Part shown: in pieces, positions 1-9,149 of the stretch
Layout: the number at the start of each line of letters is the position of its first letter
Numbering within the stretch: the first letter of the stretch is position 1
Source: Planctomycetota bacterium
GTDB taxonomy: Bacteria > Planctomycetota > PUPC01 > JACPCR01
Direction of reading: 5' to 3'
Length of the DNA: 44,989 bases
Assembly: GCA_027625095.1 (NCBI GenBank)
Contig: JAQBXN010000066.1
Location: forward strand, 1 to 44,989
Translations under genes and position numbers: made by a program
The notes under the pieces: model-generated
Told to the model about the DNA's origin: nothing
What the model saw: the letters and a program-made list of their open reading frames with translations, nothing else
Database searches by the model: none

Positions 1-1
1 G

Positions 2-82
2 CGGACAGGCAAGATCGAGGAAATCAAACTGCCGAGAAATGGGCAAGAACTTCTGGGCCGCGACACTAGCCACCAGCCATAG
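2..82 (+). CDS. possible 3' tail of a gene entering from the left
   Basis: An open frame runs from the window edge for 26 codons to a TAG at 80-82. It contains a hydrophilic stretch reading GKIEEIKLP. It would converge tail to tail with the MoaD-like gene and overlap its stop region by a few bases. The piece is too short to identify a family. It may be a chance open frame, because two of the three plus frames are open to about position 69. Confidence 0.25.
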   Translation, partial: RTGKIEEIKLPRNGQELLGRDTSHQP

Positions 83-362
83 CTCCCACGATTCGAAGTG
101 GTTCTTCACCGTTTATCACCGTGTCGGGAAGTAGAGCATCCGGCAGTTCGTGGGACAGGTCTTCCCGGCAGGCGAAGAACCTCATGAACGCCCGGCGCTT
201 CAGGGTAGAGTGATCACGGATCGTTCCGCGCAGCATCGGATAGAGAGATTCCAGCGCGTCGAGAACCGCGCTCTGTGTGACCGGGCTTCTCACGTCCAGC
301 CTCACCTCGCCGTCAATCTGCGCCAGAGTTCGCAGATGGCCCGGAAGTATGACTCGAATCAT
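66..362 (-). CDS. MoaD/ThiS-family small ubiquitin-like protein
   Basis: This encodes a 98-residue protein starting MIRVILPGHLR and ending in a di-glycine (GAMAGG). That is the layout of MoaD/ThiS sulfur carriers: a beta-grasp fold whose terminal GG is adenylated and then thiocarboxylated. The start at 362 is chosen because its ATG overlaps the TGA of the upstream propeller gene in an ATGA junction and because the fold begins there; a longer frame upstream does not resemble the family. In other bacteria, MoaD-like genes paired with BNR propeller genes are familiar, but I know of no established role for the pair. No molybdopterin or thiamine synthesis gene is visible nearby, so a role in either pathway is not supported. 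Family assignment is fairly sure; function is open. Confidence 0.8.
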   Translation of the reverse strand: MIRVILPGHLRTLAQIDGEVRLDVRSPVTQSAVLDALESLYPMLRGTIRDHSTLKRRAFMRFFACREDLSHELPDALLPDTVINGEEPLRIVGAMAGG

Positions 363-1476
363 TCGAATGTCTGAACCTCTACGGACGACACTGCAGGAAG
401 GTCGCGTACGATGGGCTCCCAATTGTCTCCCGCGTCGGTTGATGCGTAGATCTGCCCACCGGTTGTACCAAAATACAAACCGCACAAATCAAGCGAGTCG
501 ACGGTCATCGCTCCGCGCAGCACGTTGACGTAGCAGTTGCTCTGAGGAAGCCCGCTCGTCAGCGCTTCCCACTCGTTTCCCCCCGTCCGGCTGCGAAACA
601 CGCGCAGTTTTCCGTCAGGGGGAAAATGTTCCATGTCACTCTTGATGGGAACGACATAGATCGTTTCTGGTTCGTGCGCGTGAACAGTGATGGGAAAACC
701 AAAATCAGTCGGAAGGTTGCCGCTGACCTCATGCCACGAGTCGCCCGCGTCGTCGCTGCGCATGACGTCCCAGTGCTTCTGCATAAACAGCACGTCCGGC
801 TTCGACCGGTGCATTGCGATCCGGTGAACGCAGTGGCCAACCTGCGCGTCTGGGTCGGGCAGTTCATATAAGGATTTCAGGCCGCTGTTGATCGGCTTCC
901 ACGTCTCGCCCCCGTCATCAGTTCGGAAGGCGCCTGCGGCTGAGATTGCAATAAAAATGCGTTCGGGGTTGGTTGGATCGATCATGATCGTGTGGAGACA
1001 CATCCCCGCGGCACCCGGCTGCCACAGAGGGCCTGACTCATGGTTCCGCAGCCCGGCGATCTCCTGCCAGGTCTTTGCACCATCGGTTGAACGAAAGAGC
1101 GCGGCGTCTTCCGCACCGGCATAGACCGTATCCGGATCTGTCAGGGACGGTTCGAGATGCCATACGCGTTTGAATTCCCAAGGGTGTTGCGTTCCGTCAT
1201 ACCACTGGTGAGTGCCCGTTTTCCCCTTGTATTTGAACTCGTTACCCACTGGCTCCCACGTCTTGCCGCCGTCATTTGAGCACTGAATTACCTGCCCGGA
1301 CCAATCTGTCCACTGCGAGGCATACAGCCGATTCGGGTCAACCGGCGTCCTTTGATGTGGAAAACCTGCCAGCCGGCAAAGTGGGGCCCGGCGACCTCCC
1401 ACTCTTTACGGTTTACATCCGATGTCAGCACGAAAGCGCCCTTGCGTGTACCAACCAGCAATCGCACCCCTGTCAT
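359..1476 (-). CDS. BNR/Asp-box beta-propeller protein, interrupted by a frameshift
   Basis: The protein carries repeated Asp-box motifs (SNDGGKTW, STDGAKTW, TDDGGETW, SDDAGDSW, STDAGDNW) spaced along about 330 residues. This is the sialidase-like or YCF48-like propeller often annotated as exo-alpha-sialidase or glycosyl hydrolase. I see no signal peptide, so a cytoplasmic site is likely. The true N-terminus (MTGVRLLVGTRKGAF) starts at 1476, with a GGGAG ribosome site just upstream. That frame runs in register only to about 1350. After HIKG the homologous reading continues in another frame as PVDPNRLYASQ. One base appears to be missing near 1346-1350, so the gene as given would make only a short product. 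The main frame is open from 1402 to 359 and overlaps the MoaD-like gene by 4 bp, implying translational coupling. The catalytic residues of true sialidases were not recognised. Confidence 0.8.
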
Positions 1477-1515
1477 GGCTTACTCCCTTCTGAGAATCGT
1501 GTAGTTTTGTGTGAC

Positions 1516-1540
1516 GTGTTATCACGAATCAGGATAACAC
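1516..1540. promoter_or_regulatory. operator-like palindrome upstream of the BNR/MoaD pair
   Basis: GTGTTATC, nine bases, then GATAACAC form a perfect 8-bp inverted repeat 40 bp upstream of the propeller start at 1476. The size and position suit a dimeric regulator site. A hairpin is also possible, but no T-run follows on either strand. The regulator is unknown. Confidence 0.35.
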
Positions 1541-1860
1541 CTGTCATCCGAAATCGAGAGAGTCGGACACGAAAACGTTGGCCGAAATCTCGTCTTGCCC
1601 GGCAATTATCGGCCCGGCGAACCTCCTCTCACAAGCAACGTATCTGCCCATCTCTTTACTGACCTTGCCGCTTGGGTGCAAGTGCTCCTTTAAGCAAAAG
1701 GGAGGTGTAGTGGTGTGAGCCGACCAATAAAGCAAAGGGCAGAGGAATTCTGACAGCTAAAGATTGTATATGGCAGTCTGAGGGACCGGCAGAGCCTCAA
1801 GACAATTTAACCAGATTCGGAGTCCTGACTACGGCCTGGACCGCCCATTCACCATCCTCC
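1541..1860. other. intergenic region, no convincing gene
   Basis: Small open frames on both strands here have no recognisable family features. The last twenty bases (about 1841-1863) run into the stop of the GspM-like gene. Read on its coding strand they form a GTGAATGG-like, roughly 7-bp-periodic purine-rich stretch, similar to the arrays described elsewhere in this window. Confidence 0.5.
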
Positions 1861-2412
1861 TCACCCCTCCTCGGTTTCCACTCTCGCCAGTATTATCCTC
1901 ACCCTCCAACTGTCTCCTTTGCCTTGGTTCGCTGAAAGGCCGCTGAGTTCCTTGACGAAATATACCGGTACTTTCTGTTCGATTTCGTGCAAGAATAAAA
2001 CGAGGTCCTGGAGGGTCGCATCGTCTATCTGAACCCAGGTCTGGTACTCGGTTGTTGTTCGCCGTCGGTCCAGCACCTTCTTCACCGTCCGGAGGGGTTG
2101 TCGGGGGCTGATGTTGTTGAGCTTCACCCTCTTTTGGAAGGCGGTCTCTTCGAGAACTTCGATCAATGGCCGGCCTTGGTCAGTCGCTTCTGCTTTTTCG
2201 GGTGCCGCGGCTTTCACCTGTTGACGCAGATCTGCGAGCACTTCTTTACGCTTCTCCAACTTCGCCAGCTTGTCAGATTCAAAAGAGGCACGAGACAGAA
2301 GGCTTGCATGATGGGAATGCATGAACCACAGCCAAAAGGCGAGGGCGGCTGCGACAATGATTAGAAAGGCATTGAAGTTGTGCTGGGCACTGGAAGCCTT
2401 GTGATCGTTCAT
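1861..2412 (-). CDS. GspM/PilO-like inner-membrane assembly protein
   Basis: This is a 183-residue protein. It has a short cytoplasmic N-terminus, one transmembrane helix at about residues 13-32 (FLIIVAAALAFWLWF), a coiled-coil-prone stretch rich in Lys, Glu and Leu (about 35-75), and a periplasmic domain. This is the layout of PilO and GspM, which bind PilN or GspL in the inner-membrane platform of type IV pili and type II secretion. The start at 2412 is chosen because its ATG overlaps the TGA of the preceding gene (ATGA). The preceding gene is the matching GspL/PilM-like partner, which strengthens the call. Sequence alone does not separate a pilus from a secretion system, and no other subunit is inside the window. 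Confidence 0.7.
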   Translation of the reverse strand: MNDHKASSAQHNFNAFLIIVAAALAFWLWFMHSHHASLLSRASFESDKLAKLEKRKEVLADLRQQVKAAAPEKAEATDQGRPLIEVLEETAFQKRVKLNNISPRQPLRTVKKVLDRRRTTTEYQTWVQIDDATLQDLVLFLHEIEQKVPVYFVKELSGLSANQGKGDSWRVRIILARVETEEG

Positions 2413-3998
2413 TTTGGGCCGCCCTCTACATCGATTTGGAACTGAAATCGAATTCGTCTCCCCATTTGGTTCGCAACTTCGGAAGGCTTGTCCGCGTTGC
2501 TCAATTTGCACTTCAAGACCGGGGACTGGTTTAGGGCGCTTTCAATGATCTGCACGGATTTCAGACTGGTCGTCTCCCCGGAAAGGGTGACGTACTTGGG
2601 AGAGACATTCATTCGGTACAGAATGAACGTCTCCGTCTCCGGGACGCGCCGCAGCACTTCAAGAATCGTGAAAACAGCCGACTGCTTATCAGGCGCGCTG
2701 GTGTCTCCTTTTATCTGCGAGCGGAGCTCACCGATTCGGTCATCAAAACGCTCTACCACGCGCACGGCAGGAAGCATCGGGTTTTCGGGGAATGACTTTT
2801 TCCAGAGATCGCTCTGCGACTGTTCGATGCGGGCTATCCGCTGTTTGAGATTTTCCTGGTCTGTGTAGTAGCGAAAACAGAGGAGCCCGAGGATCGCGCA
2901 GACCAGAATCAGAGCCATCGATACCGCCCCCTGGATTGACTTTTCCGAATCGGAATCCTGCTCCTCGCCAAGCAGATTGAAAGTCTTGAGATGGCTGTCG
3001 AAATAAGGCAGAGCGGCTCCCACCAGTACTGCGAGGGATGCGCCGGGGTGCCCGTTCAACCCGGCTTTGGCGGGTACCTCCGTTCCCGTTGGCAAAGGCA
3101 GGCGTCTGACCTCTGGGCCACCCTCGCCGCCCAGAATGGCATCCGTGCCGGCAACCATAGACCCGCCGCCAGTCAGGAGAACACAATCCGTGGATCCACT
3201 CTCTCCGAGCGATGCGAGAAACATCTTCGCTTCGCGCGAGATACGGCTGTAGGAATGCTCGAACACCTCACGCAACATCTCAGATGAGACCGCTGTCAGG
3301 CTCTGTGTTTCGATCTTCATGGTTTCGGCGGCCTCGGCCCCAATCCCTAATTTTGTTTCAATAGCTGAAGTGAGGGATTGCCCGCCCAGCCGAAATGCCC
3401 GTGCACTTACCAGCCTTCCCTCACGGAGAAAAATGGCCTTGGTCGCGCCGGCGCCGAGATCCAGAAGGAGAGTGTTTTCCATCGCTGTTGCGTGGCTGCT
3501 TTTCTGAGCGGCCAGAGCAAGTGCAAATATATCGAGCGTTATGGTGTGGGGTTTGAAGCCCGCCGAGGAAAGTGCGTGCACAATACGCTGCAAGTCAACT
3601 TTAGGGACGGCCGCGACGAGCAGTTCGCTTTCGCTCCCCACCTGGCGGGCCACTGCGTATTCCAACGCCACCTCCCTCGCACTGCCGGGCAACTGATCCT
3701 CAATCTGACCGGGCAGTACCGCATCAATCTCATTCTTCTTCGTAAACGGCAGCGTAACGTTTCTAAGCGTCGCTAACTGTGCCGACAGTGAAACAACTAC
3801 CTGGGAATTGCCGGGTCGAATTTCACGAGATAACCCCTGCAGTGCGTTGCCCAGCTCCGAAAGCCACACGTCGCGGTCCTCTGTCGCCGGCAGTACACGC
3901 TCGTGATATGAGGCCACCTTGAGCTTCCCCGCTTTGCCCTTGATGCTTGCAGCTTTTATGCGCTGCGTCCCAAGATCGAGAGCGATGATGGAGGGCAT
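2409..3998 (-). CDS. GspL/PilM-PilN-like ATPase-fold assembly protein
   Basis: This is a 529-residue protein. The N-terminal half (about 1-335) is an actin-like ASKHA fold with a phosphate-1 loop ALDLGTQ at the start, LLDLGAGATKA in the middle and LLTGGGS later, as in PilM and the cytoplasmic part of GspL. A single transmembrane helix (about 358-378, SMALILVCAILGLLCF) follows, then a short coiled coil and a periplasmic alpha/beta domain like PilN or GspL (about 430-525). PilM and PilN are thus combined in one chain, as in GspL. It is translationally coupled to the GspM-like gene. It would anchor the assembly ATPase to the inner membrane during pilus or pseudopilus assembly. Only the L/M pair is seen here; the rest of the machinery must lie elsewhere. 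Confidence 0.78.
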   Translation of the reverse strand: MPSIIALDLGTQRIKAASIKGKAGKLKVASYHERVLPATEDRDVWLSELGNALQGLSREIRPGNSQVVVSLSAQLATLRNVTLPFTKKNEIDAVLPGQIEDQLPGSAREVALEYAVARQVGSESELLVAAVPKVDLQRIVHALSSAGFKPHTITLDIFALALAAQKSSHATAMENTLLLDLGAGATKAIFLREGRLVSARAFRLGGQSLTSAIETKLGIGAEAAETMKIETQSLTAVSSEMLREVFEHSYSRISREAKMFLASLGESGSTDCVLLTGGGSMVAGTDAILGGEGGPEVRRLPLPTGTEVPAKAGLNGHPGASLAVLVGAALPYFDSHLKTFNLLGEEQDSDSEKSIQGAVSMALILVCAILGLLCFRYYTDQENLKQRIARIEQSQSDLWKKSFPENPMLPAVRVVERFDDRIGELRSQIKGDTSAPDKQSAVFTILEVLRRVPETETFILYRMNVSPKYVTLSGETTSLKSVQIIESALNQSPVLKCKLSNADKPSEVANQMGRRIRFQFQIDVEGGPK

Positions 3999-4093
3999 TA
4001 GAGGAATTCAATTGTTCTTGGACTAAACAGCCGCCCATTCGAAACCTTCCGTAAAGCAACGAAACGGAAGTCTATTCAGTGCTCAAACCTGAA

Positions 4094-5314
4094 TCAATCT
4101 GTGGCCTCGAACAGTGAAAGCAACTGGTCAACCTGCCGGCTGATTTCGTATCCACTTTCCACCTTCTGCCGTCCGTTTCTTCGCAAGCGATCCTGCGAAT
4201 CGGGGTCGGCGGCCAATTCAGCCAGAGCATCAGCCAGAGCTTCTGGAGAGTTTTGCTCCACCAGGAAACCAGTTTCGTTGTGAACAACGAATTCCTCGAT
4301 ACTCCCCGCTCTGGTGGCAACGATTGGCAAGCCCACCGCGGCCGCTTCGAGAAGGACATTCGGAATGCCGTCACGATCCCCGTCTGGTGTTTGCCGGCTG
4401 GCGAGGACAAAGGCTGTAGAGGTTCGCATCTCTTCGATGACTTCCGCATGAGACATTGAGCCCATCATGCGAACGGCCCCTTCCATATCGAGTTTTTCGA
4501 CCAACGATTCCAGCTCCGCCCTCAGCGAGCCCTCTCCGATGATCTTTACGACGAATTCGTGGCCATTATCCCACAGCCTGCGGGAGGCCCGAACGAGATC
4601 GTCAAATCCCTTTTTCGGTTCCAATCTACCGACTGAAAGGATCGTCATCGTCTCCCGATTGAGCTCTTCTACAAATTCATAATCAACCAGCGGCAGTCCG
4701 TGATGAATGAGGTGCACTTTTGCTCGCACGTCTTCGGGGATCAGGCCCAGCAGATGTGAGTGCGCGGACTGGTTGCAGACGCACACAAATCCGGCCCGCT
4801 CAATCTTCCATTCAAGAAACTCAGGCCCGCCCTGCGGCGGAGCGTCAAGACCACGAAACCCGCAGAACACATCATTTGCATGAGCGGAAAAGGAGAAAGG
4901 CAACTCGAGCATTTCAGATAATGCCGCCCCAACCAGGGCCGGAACGCCTGCGAAATGGGCGTGGATTCTTTTGACTTCCTGCTTTGCAAGTTGTTCAGCA
5001 AAGTGTGCAGCTACCTGAATCCATCGCTCGGTTTTCAGATTGCCAAGAAAGCCTTTCGAGGATCGCCCAGGATTGGATTCAAGCCGCTGTCGGTATTGCC
5101 TGACGTGGGCGCTGCCGGTTAACAGCTCGAAGGCCGCGGGTGCATAAACTGTCCGAGCCTTCAATGCTGCCAGTTCGGGTGAGAGTTCCTCAATCGGCTT
5201 TTCCAGCGACAGGAGCTCAATCTCCACTCCCTGCCGTTCGAGTTCCTGGATCTCTCGAAGAATGAAGGTCTCCGAAAGCTTCGGAAATGTGCCGAGTACG
5301 TAAGCGATACGCAT
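4094..5314 (-). CDS. family 4 glycosyltransferase, WcaL-like
   Basis: This is a 406-residue GT-B glycosyltransferase. The N-terminus MRIAYVLGTFPKLSETFILREI is typical of the group that includes colanic acid transferases. The C-terminal donor-binding half shows ILSVGRLEPKKGFDDLV and the PNVLLEAAAVGLPIVATRAG region holding the E-x7-E motif of retaining GT4 enzymes. It probably adds a sugar from a nucleotide donor onto a surface polysaccharide or lipid-linked glycan at the cytoplasmic face of the membrane. It has no signal peptide. No other polysaccharide gene is adjacent, so acceptor and product cannot be inferred. It reads in the same direction as the GspL/M pair but 95 bp upstream; a weak hairpin (CTTCCG at 4046-4051 and CGGAAG at 4065-4070) lies between them. 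Confidence 0.85.
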   Translation of the reverse strand: MRIAYVLGTFPKLSETFILREIQELERQGVEIELLSLEKPIEELSPELAALKARTVYAPAAFELLTGSAHVRQYRQRLESNPGRSSKGFLGNLKTERWIQVAAHFAEQLAKQEVKRIHAHFAGVPALVGAALSEMLELPFSFSAHANDVFCGFRGLDAPPQGGPEFLEWKIERAGFVCVCNQSAHSHLLGLIPEDVRAKVHLIHHGLPLVDYEFVEELNRETMTILSVGRLEPKKGFDDLVRASRRLWDNGHEFVVKIIGEGSLRAELESLVEKLDMEGAVRMMGSMSHAEVIEEMRTSTAFVLASRQTPDGDRDGIPNVLLEAAAVGLPIVATRAGSIEEFVVHNETGFLVEQNSPEALADALAELAADPDSQDRLRRNGRQKVESGYEISRQVDQLLSLFEATD

Positions 5315-5701
5315 TCAATTACTCAGGAAAGAATTGAGTTTTACAAATGCTCAAAGGGTCGTATCAGGTGACCTTGATTGGCCATGTGACGTTCGAACCA
5401 GCCCGCCGATGGAGTCAAGGATTCCCCTGGGACGGGAGGCGTGCATGCTCTACTAAATAATCATTCGTTCGTTGCAGTTCTTTCTTAAACTCCTTCTCCG
5501 GAAGGAAGTCCCAGTGGTTGTCAAGAAAACCAACCGCTCTTCCTGGCGTCCTGACTTTGTGCTCCCGGCATTCCCACCTGGAGGGTGCTTTTGTATAAAA
5601 CAAAACGAGATTCGACGGATCTTTGAAACTCAAACCTTTATGGGCAGGAAGCCTGTCCCACCTGTTTACAAGCACGACGCGGCGACTTCCACGAGTAATC
5701 T
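5315..5701. other. intergenic region with a bulged hairpin, no convincing gene
   Basis: A minus-strand open frame of 119 codons (5415-5774) overlaps the end of the transglutaminase gene in another frame. It has no start signal, domain or family resemblance, and I do not call it. A GGGCAGG/CCTGTCCC sequence near 5642-5660 can fold into a hairpin with one bulged T and a 3-base loop. Hairpins of this type are common as dispersed intergenic elements. Nothing else is recognised. Confidence 0.4.
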
Positions 5702-7912
5702 TTACTTCTCTACGAAGCGAGCAATCTCCAGTTCCACTGGTTTGCCCTGAGCTGGAGTAAAACGGACAGTCCAACCGTCATCGATGGCGCGGTTTGGTAC
5801 AAGGCGAAGTCCCAGACCGTTGGCGTCGCTACCCTTGGCCCAGGCGCGTACTGCGCGTGTGACATCGATTTCATACCGAAGGGGAGGAACAGAGGGCGCA
5901 CCGGGGCCATTTCCTTTGGCTACGGTCGTCGAGCCAATGGCTCCGCTAAGATTGTTGAAATCGTAGGGTTTGCCGGACTCGAAAGGCGCATTAAGCATCA
6001 CGGCCGCGGCCTCCATGGGTGCCCGATCGTGTGATTCGTGCACATATAGAATGAGTTTCGCCGAAGCGATGTCTTTCTGCGCCGGCAGTTCATCGGTCTT
6101 AAAGCGGGTGAGGAGCACATATGCCTGTGAACTGTCTTTGAGCCATTTAATGGAATGGTGGGGAAAGACTTCACCTGTCTTTGAGACGTAACTCGTGGCC
6201 GCTGGACTGATAGTGATCTTCTTGGTCGGCTTGTCTGATGTGGCCTGTGGAGTCCGCGTTCCCATCGTCCAGGGACTGGGCAGCGTGGCGAGTACCTGCC
6301 CCTTTTCAAGCACTGGTGTGGACGGCTCGGCGGGAGCAGGCAACGGCTTCTGATTCGGCGAAAGGACCTCGCGGCGAAGAAACGCCATGCGTGGATAGAC
6401 CGGCAGTTTGTCTACGGGAGTCGGGACGAGGATTTCAAAAGTGAACGGAAACTTGTCGATAGTCTTTTGCACCACGACAGGTTTTTCATCCCACTTCGCA
6501 TAATGCGCCCGTGCGATCTCCGCGCCCTTGTCTAAGAGGTCCTGGTGACTGCGGTAGCGGTGGCCGGGATAATACGCGTAAGTAACGACCAGCCGATTCT
6601 TGCCCATCGCCGGCAGGTCCTCGCCGGTGATGGTGATGGTGTTCTGGCCAGGCGCCAGGTAAGGCAAGGCTTCCTGGTTGTGCTGCACAATGCTGGCAAC
6701 CTCGAGTTCGGACAGTTCCTTCCTGAACTGCACCTTGAGTTGATAGGCGTAATGGCCGCGAACTTTCTCAGAAAGAGATGCTTCTTCCGTATCGCTCCAG
6801 GTCTTGCCTCTGTCTGTCGACACCTGGAACGAGGCGTCTCCCTTTGCTGTCAGCCTTGCTTTCGCAACCACATACGGCGAATCCATCGCAACAACAAAGC
6901 TGCCGCTATCTGCTGTCGAGATCAGTTTCCCGTCTTTCCAGGCGGTGTTTTCAACGCTCTTCAAGGAAGCCATAAATTCGTCTGAAAGGAAATCCGGCTT
7001 GAAGAGGAGGGTGCCGTTAGACCAGGTACGCGCCTTGTTCAGGGCGCTGTATGGCTCGAGCAGGGGGCCTATGGATGGACAGTTCCGATATTCTTTGTCA
7101 CCACAGGTATGCTGGGGCTCACGCGTATTGCTGCCGAAATAAGAACCGCCCTCCTGCCGGTCCCAGTCCAAGGTGAGGGAGTACCCGGCTGCCAGTTGAA
7201 TGTTGACCGCATAGTTCGGGTCGTCGAAATTGATCGCATTCCAGCCGCGTGGGCTACCCGCATTACGAGCAGTCTTGACTCCGGCGATCACTCCACTGAG
7301 CGAGTCTCCGCAGAGCATGAATGCAGGGGCAGCCCAGTTCACTCCATCCGCATCGTACTCGAATTTGTTGCTCTTATGATAAGAGACACTTCGGTCTCCA
7401 TCGCAGGAGAATGCTTCGGAGACAAGTTTCGGGTTGGATCGGATATCTTCCTGTCCTGCGATGGTGAACTTGCCCGGCGAATTTGGATCAGGCATCCAGG
7501 TGTAGAATTTCAGAAACGTGTCCAGATAGTGCCAGCGGCCACCATACTCCACCTCTACAGTCGTGTGCCCGTCCCAGCCCATGTAACGCCACTTGTATCC
7601 GGCCGTATTCCACAGCGCGGCTTGAACTGTATGCTCGCCGCCACAAAGTCCCCATCCGTAAACATTGATGAACTTCAGGGCAGAGATTCCCCCGCGCTCG
7701 TTTGGATAAGCGTGGTGATAATGGATGTATCGAAGAAAGTTGTAGAGCGCGATGACCTTTTCATCATCCGTCTTGCAGTCTTTGGTCACTGTCCGAACGA
7801 TAGACTCAAGAGATGAACAATCCGGGGCGCGGTCGTTACCAACCTTTATGTCGTGCAGGCTGCCTGCATGCATCGAAGCGACAAGACTGCTGAATATGAA
7901 GAGCGATTTCAT
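5702..7912 (-). CDS. secreted transglutaminase-like protein with C-terminal accessory domain
   Basis: The product is 736 residues long. The start at 7912 gives a signal peptide (MKSLFIFSSLVASMHAGS) and a GGGA ribosome site; an upstream TTG in frame is less likely. Residues about 40-150 form a papain-like transglutaminase core. The probable triad is Cys90 in GLCGGEH, His116 in GHTTVEV and Asp131 in YLDTF. A large all-beta middle section follows. The C-terminal part (about 560-735) resembles the secreted structural domain (DNRLRE-like) with SAKLILYVHES and YEIDVTRAVRAWAKG. The core may act as a protease, amidase or cross-linker on an extracellular substrate; true cross-linking activity cannot be told from sequence. 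It follows the Gfo/Idh-type gene by only 28 bp on the same strand, so the two probably form an operon. Confidence 0.75.
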   Translation of the reverse strand: MKSLFIFSSLVASMHAGSLHDIKVGNDRAPDCSSLESIVRTVTKDCKTDDEKVIALYNFLRYIHYHHAYPNERGGISALKFINVYGWGLCGGEHTVQAALWNTAGYKWRYMGWDGHTTVEVEYGGRWHYLDTFLKFYTWMPDPNSPGKFTIAGQEDIRSNPKLVSEAFSCDGDRSVSYHKSNKFEYDADGVNWAAPAFMLCGDSLSGVIAGVKTARNAGSPRGWNAINFDDPNYAVNIQLAAGYSLTLDWDRQEGGSYFGSNTREPQHTCGDKEYRNCPSIGPLLEPYSALNKARTWSNGTLLFKPDFLSDEFMASLKSVENTAWKDGKLISTADSGSFVVAMDSPYVVAKARLTAKGDASFQVSTDRGKTWSDTEEASLSEKVRGHYAYQLKVQFRKELSELEVASIVQHNQEALPYLAPGQNTITITGEDLPAMGKNRLVVTYAYYPGHRYRSHQDLLDKGAEIARAHYAKWDEKPVVVQKTIDKFPFTFEILVPTPVDKLPVYPRMAFLRREVLSPNQKPLPAPAEPSTPVLEKGQVLATLPSPWTMGTRTPQATSDKPTKKITISPAATSYVSKTGEVFPHHSIKWLKDSSQAYVLLTRFKTDELPAQKDIASAKLILYVHESHDRAPMEAAAVMLNAPFESGKPYDFNNLSGAIGSTTVAKGNGPGAPSVPPLRYEIDVTRAVRAWAKGSDANGLGLRLVPNRAIDDGWTVRFTPAQGKPVELEIARFVEK

Positions 7913-7940
7913 GGATGTCCCTTTGAGTTTCAAGAGCCAG

Positions 7941-9149
7941 TTATCGAGCTTCGCGGAACATACGTCCGCGCTTGCTCATGTCCACTTCCTTCCCACTTGC
8001 CGCCCACTCCACGCCGCCGATTTCGGACGGTAGCAGGCCCATTTCGTAACATTGGGTCATCACTTCTTCCAGGTGATTCACGGTTACCAGTTCGGAATCT
8101 TCCGACTTGATTACGGTCTTCGATTCAGCGGGGATGGCTTTTATCTGAGGCATGCTCTCCAGGGCTCCGCAGATGACGGTAACGTGCGCGGCAGCCGCGC
8201 GGATACCGCACGGCACCTCTCCATTTGAACGGACTGCCTCAATGCAGACTGCAAGTTTGTCACTTGAACCGATTCCGTAGTCTTTCACCGAGCCATCCTT
8301 CATACGCGCAAGCCACGACCCGGAATTGCCGTATGGCGCGTAGGAGATGTCGGCTTCTTCAAAGGCCGCATGAAAGATTGGGCCCAGACGATATTGAAGC
8401 GAGTGCCCGCTCAGGAACACAATTTCCACCTTGTTTTCGGTCAAGATACGAAAGGCGCCGAAATCAAAATTCTGGATGTCATTCGCCCGGTACAGCTCTG
8501 CAGTCAGACGTGCCGGAAAATCGCTCTCTGCTGTTTTGGGGCCAAGCAGGTAGAGCATGTTGTGCAGGTGATGTGCGTGCGCATTCGCCGCCGGGCTGTC
8601 CAACACCGGACGGCCGTCCTCAGTGCGAATCCGGCCAGCCCAATTATTTCGCTGATAATAGCTCACCGGCCGCGGCCAGCAGGAAAGGCAACGAAAAGAA
8701 AGTGGCCGGCCGAACTTGCCCGCGGCAATGTCCGCCTTCAGGTTCAGTATTGCAGGCGCGAACGACCACTGATAGCCGATGGCCACAAACTTCCCCGAGG
8801 CCTGCTCTGCCCGGAGCATCTGCTCAGCTTCTTCAATACTGCCTGTGAGCGGCTTTTCGCAGAGGACATTGATGCCCCTTTCCAGGGCCTGGCTGGTGTG
8901 CTCGCAGTGCAGATGAATCGGTGAGGCGATTGCAATCAGGTCGGCGGAATCATTATCGAGAAACTCCCCGAGGGAGGTGTAGACCGCTGTACCAGCAGCC
9001 TTCATTTCATCGAGACGTCGATATCGTTCAGGCGCGAGATCAATTCCGGCGACCAGTTCGGCGTTGGCAACATCCCCTTGAAGGAACTGATTTACGTAGG
9101 TCTGTCCGTAGCCACCGATGCCGACTACTGCGACTCTTATTTTGTTCAT
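7941..9149 (-). CDS. Gfo/Idh/MocA-family oxidoreductase
   Basis: This is a 402-residue NAD(P)-dependent oxidoreductase. The Rossmann motif is VAVVGIGGYGQTY at the N-terminus, and the family EKP motif is present as LCEKPL near residue 98. The probable catalytic region follows in the second domain (NAHAHHLHNMLYLLG). The start at 9149 places the Rossmann strand at the N-terminus; the longer upstream frame is not conserved-looking. Such enzymes oxidise or epimerise sugars, inositols and related polyols, but the substrate cannot be read from sequence. No leader peptide is present, so it is cytoplasmic. It heads a two-gene minus-strand unit with the transglutaminase-like gene and is divergent from the PhyH gene at 9592. 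Confidence 0.85.
   Translation of the reverse strand: MNKIRVAVVGIGGYGQTYVNQFLQGDVANAELVAGIDLAPERYRRLDEMKAAGTAVYTSLGEFLDNDSADLIAIASPIHLHCEHTSQALERGINVLCEKPLTGSIEEAEQMLRAEQASGKFVAIGYQWSFAPAILNLKADIAAGKFGRPLSFRCLSCWPRPVSYYQRNNWAGRIRTEDGRPVLDSPAANAHAHHLHNMLYLLGPKTAESDFPARLTAELYRANDIQNFDFGAFRILTENKVEIVFLSGHSLQYRLGPIFHAAFEEADISYAPYGNSGSWLARMKDGSVKDYGIGSSDKLAVCIEAVRSNGEVPCGIRAAAAHVTVICGALESMPQIKAIPAESKTVIKSEDSELVTVNHLEEVMTQCYEMGLLPSEIGGVEWAASGKEVDMSKRGRMFREAR

Noticed and set aside
5415..5774. 119-codon minus-strand open frame downstream of the transglutaminase gene
   Set aside because: It overlaps that gene in another frame, lacks a ribosome site and any family pattern, and includes a hairpin-like element.
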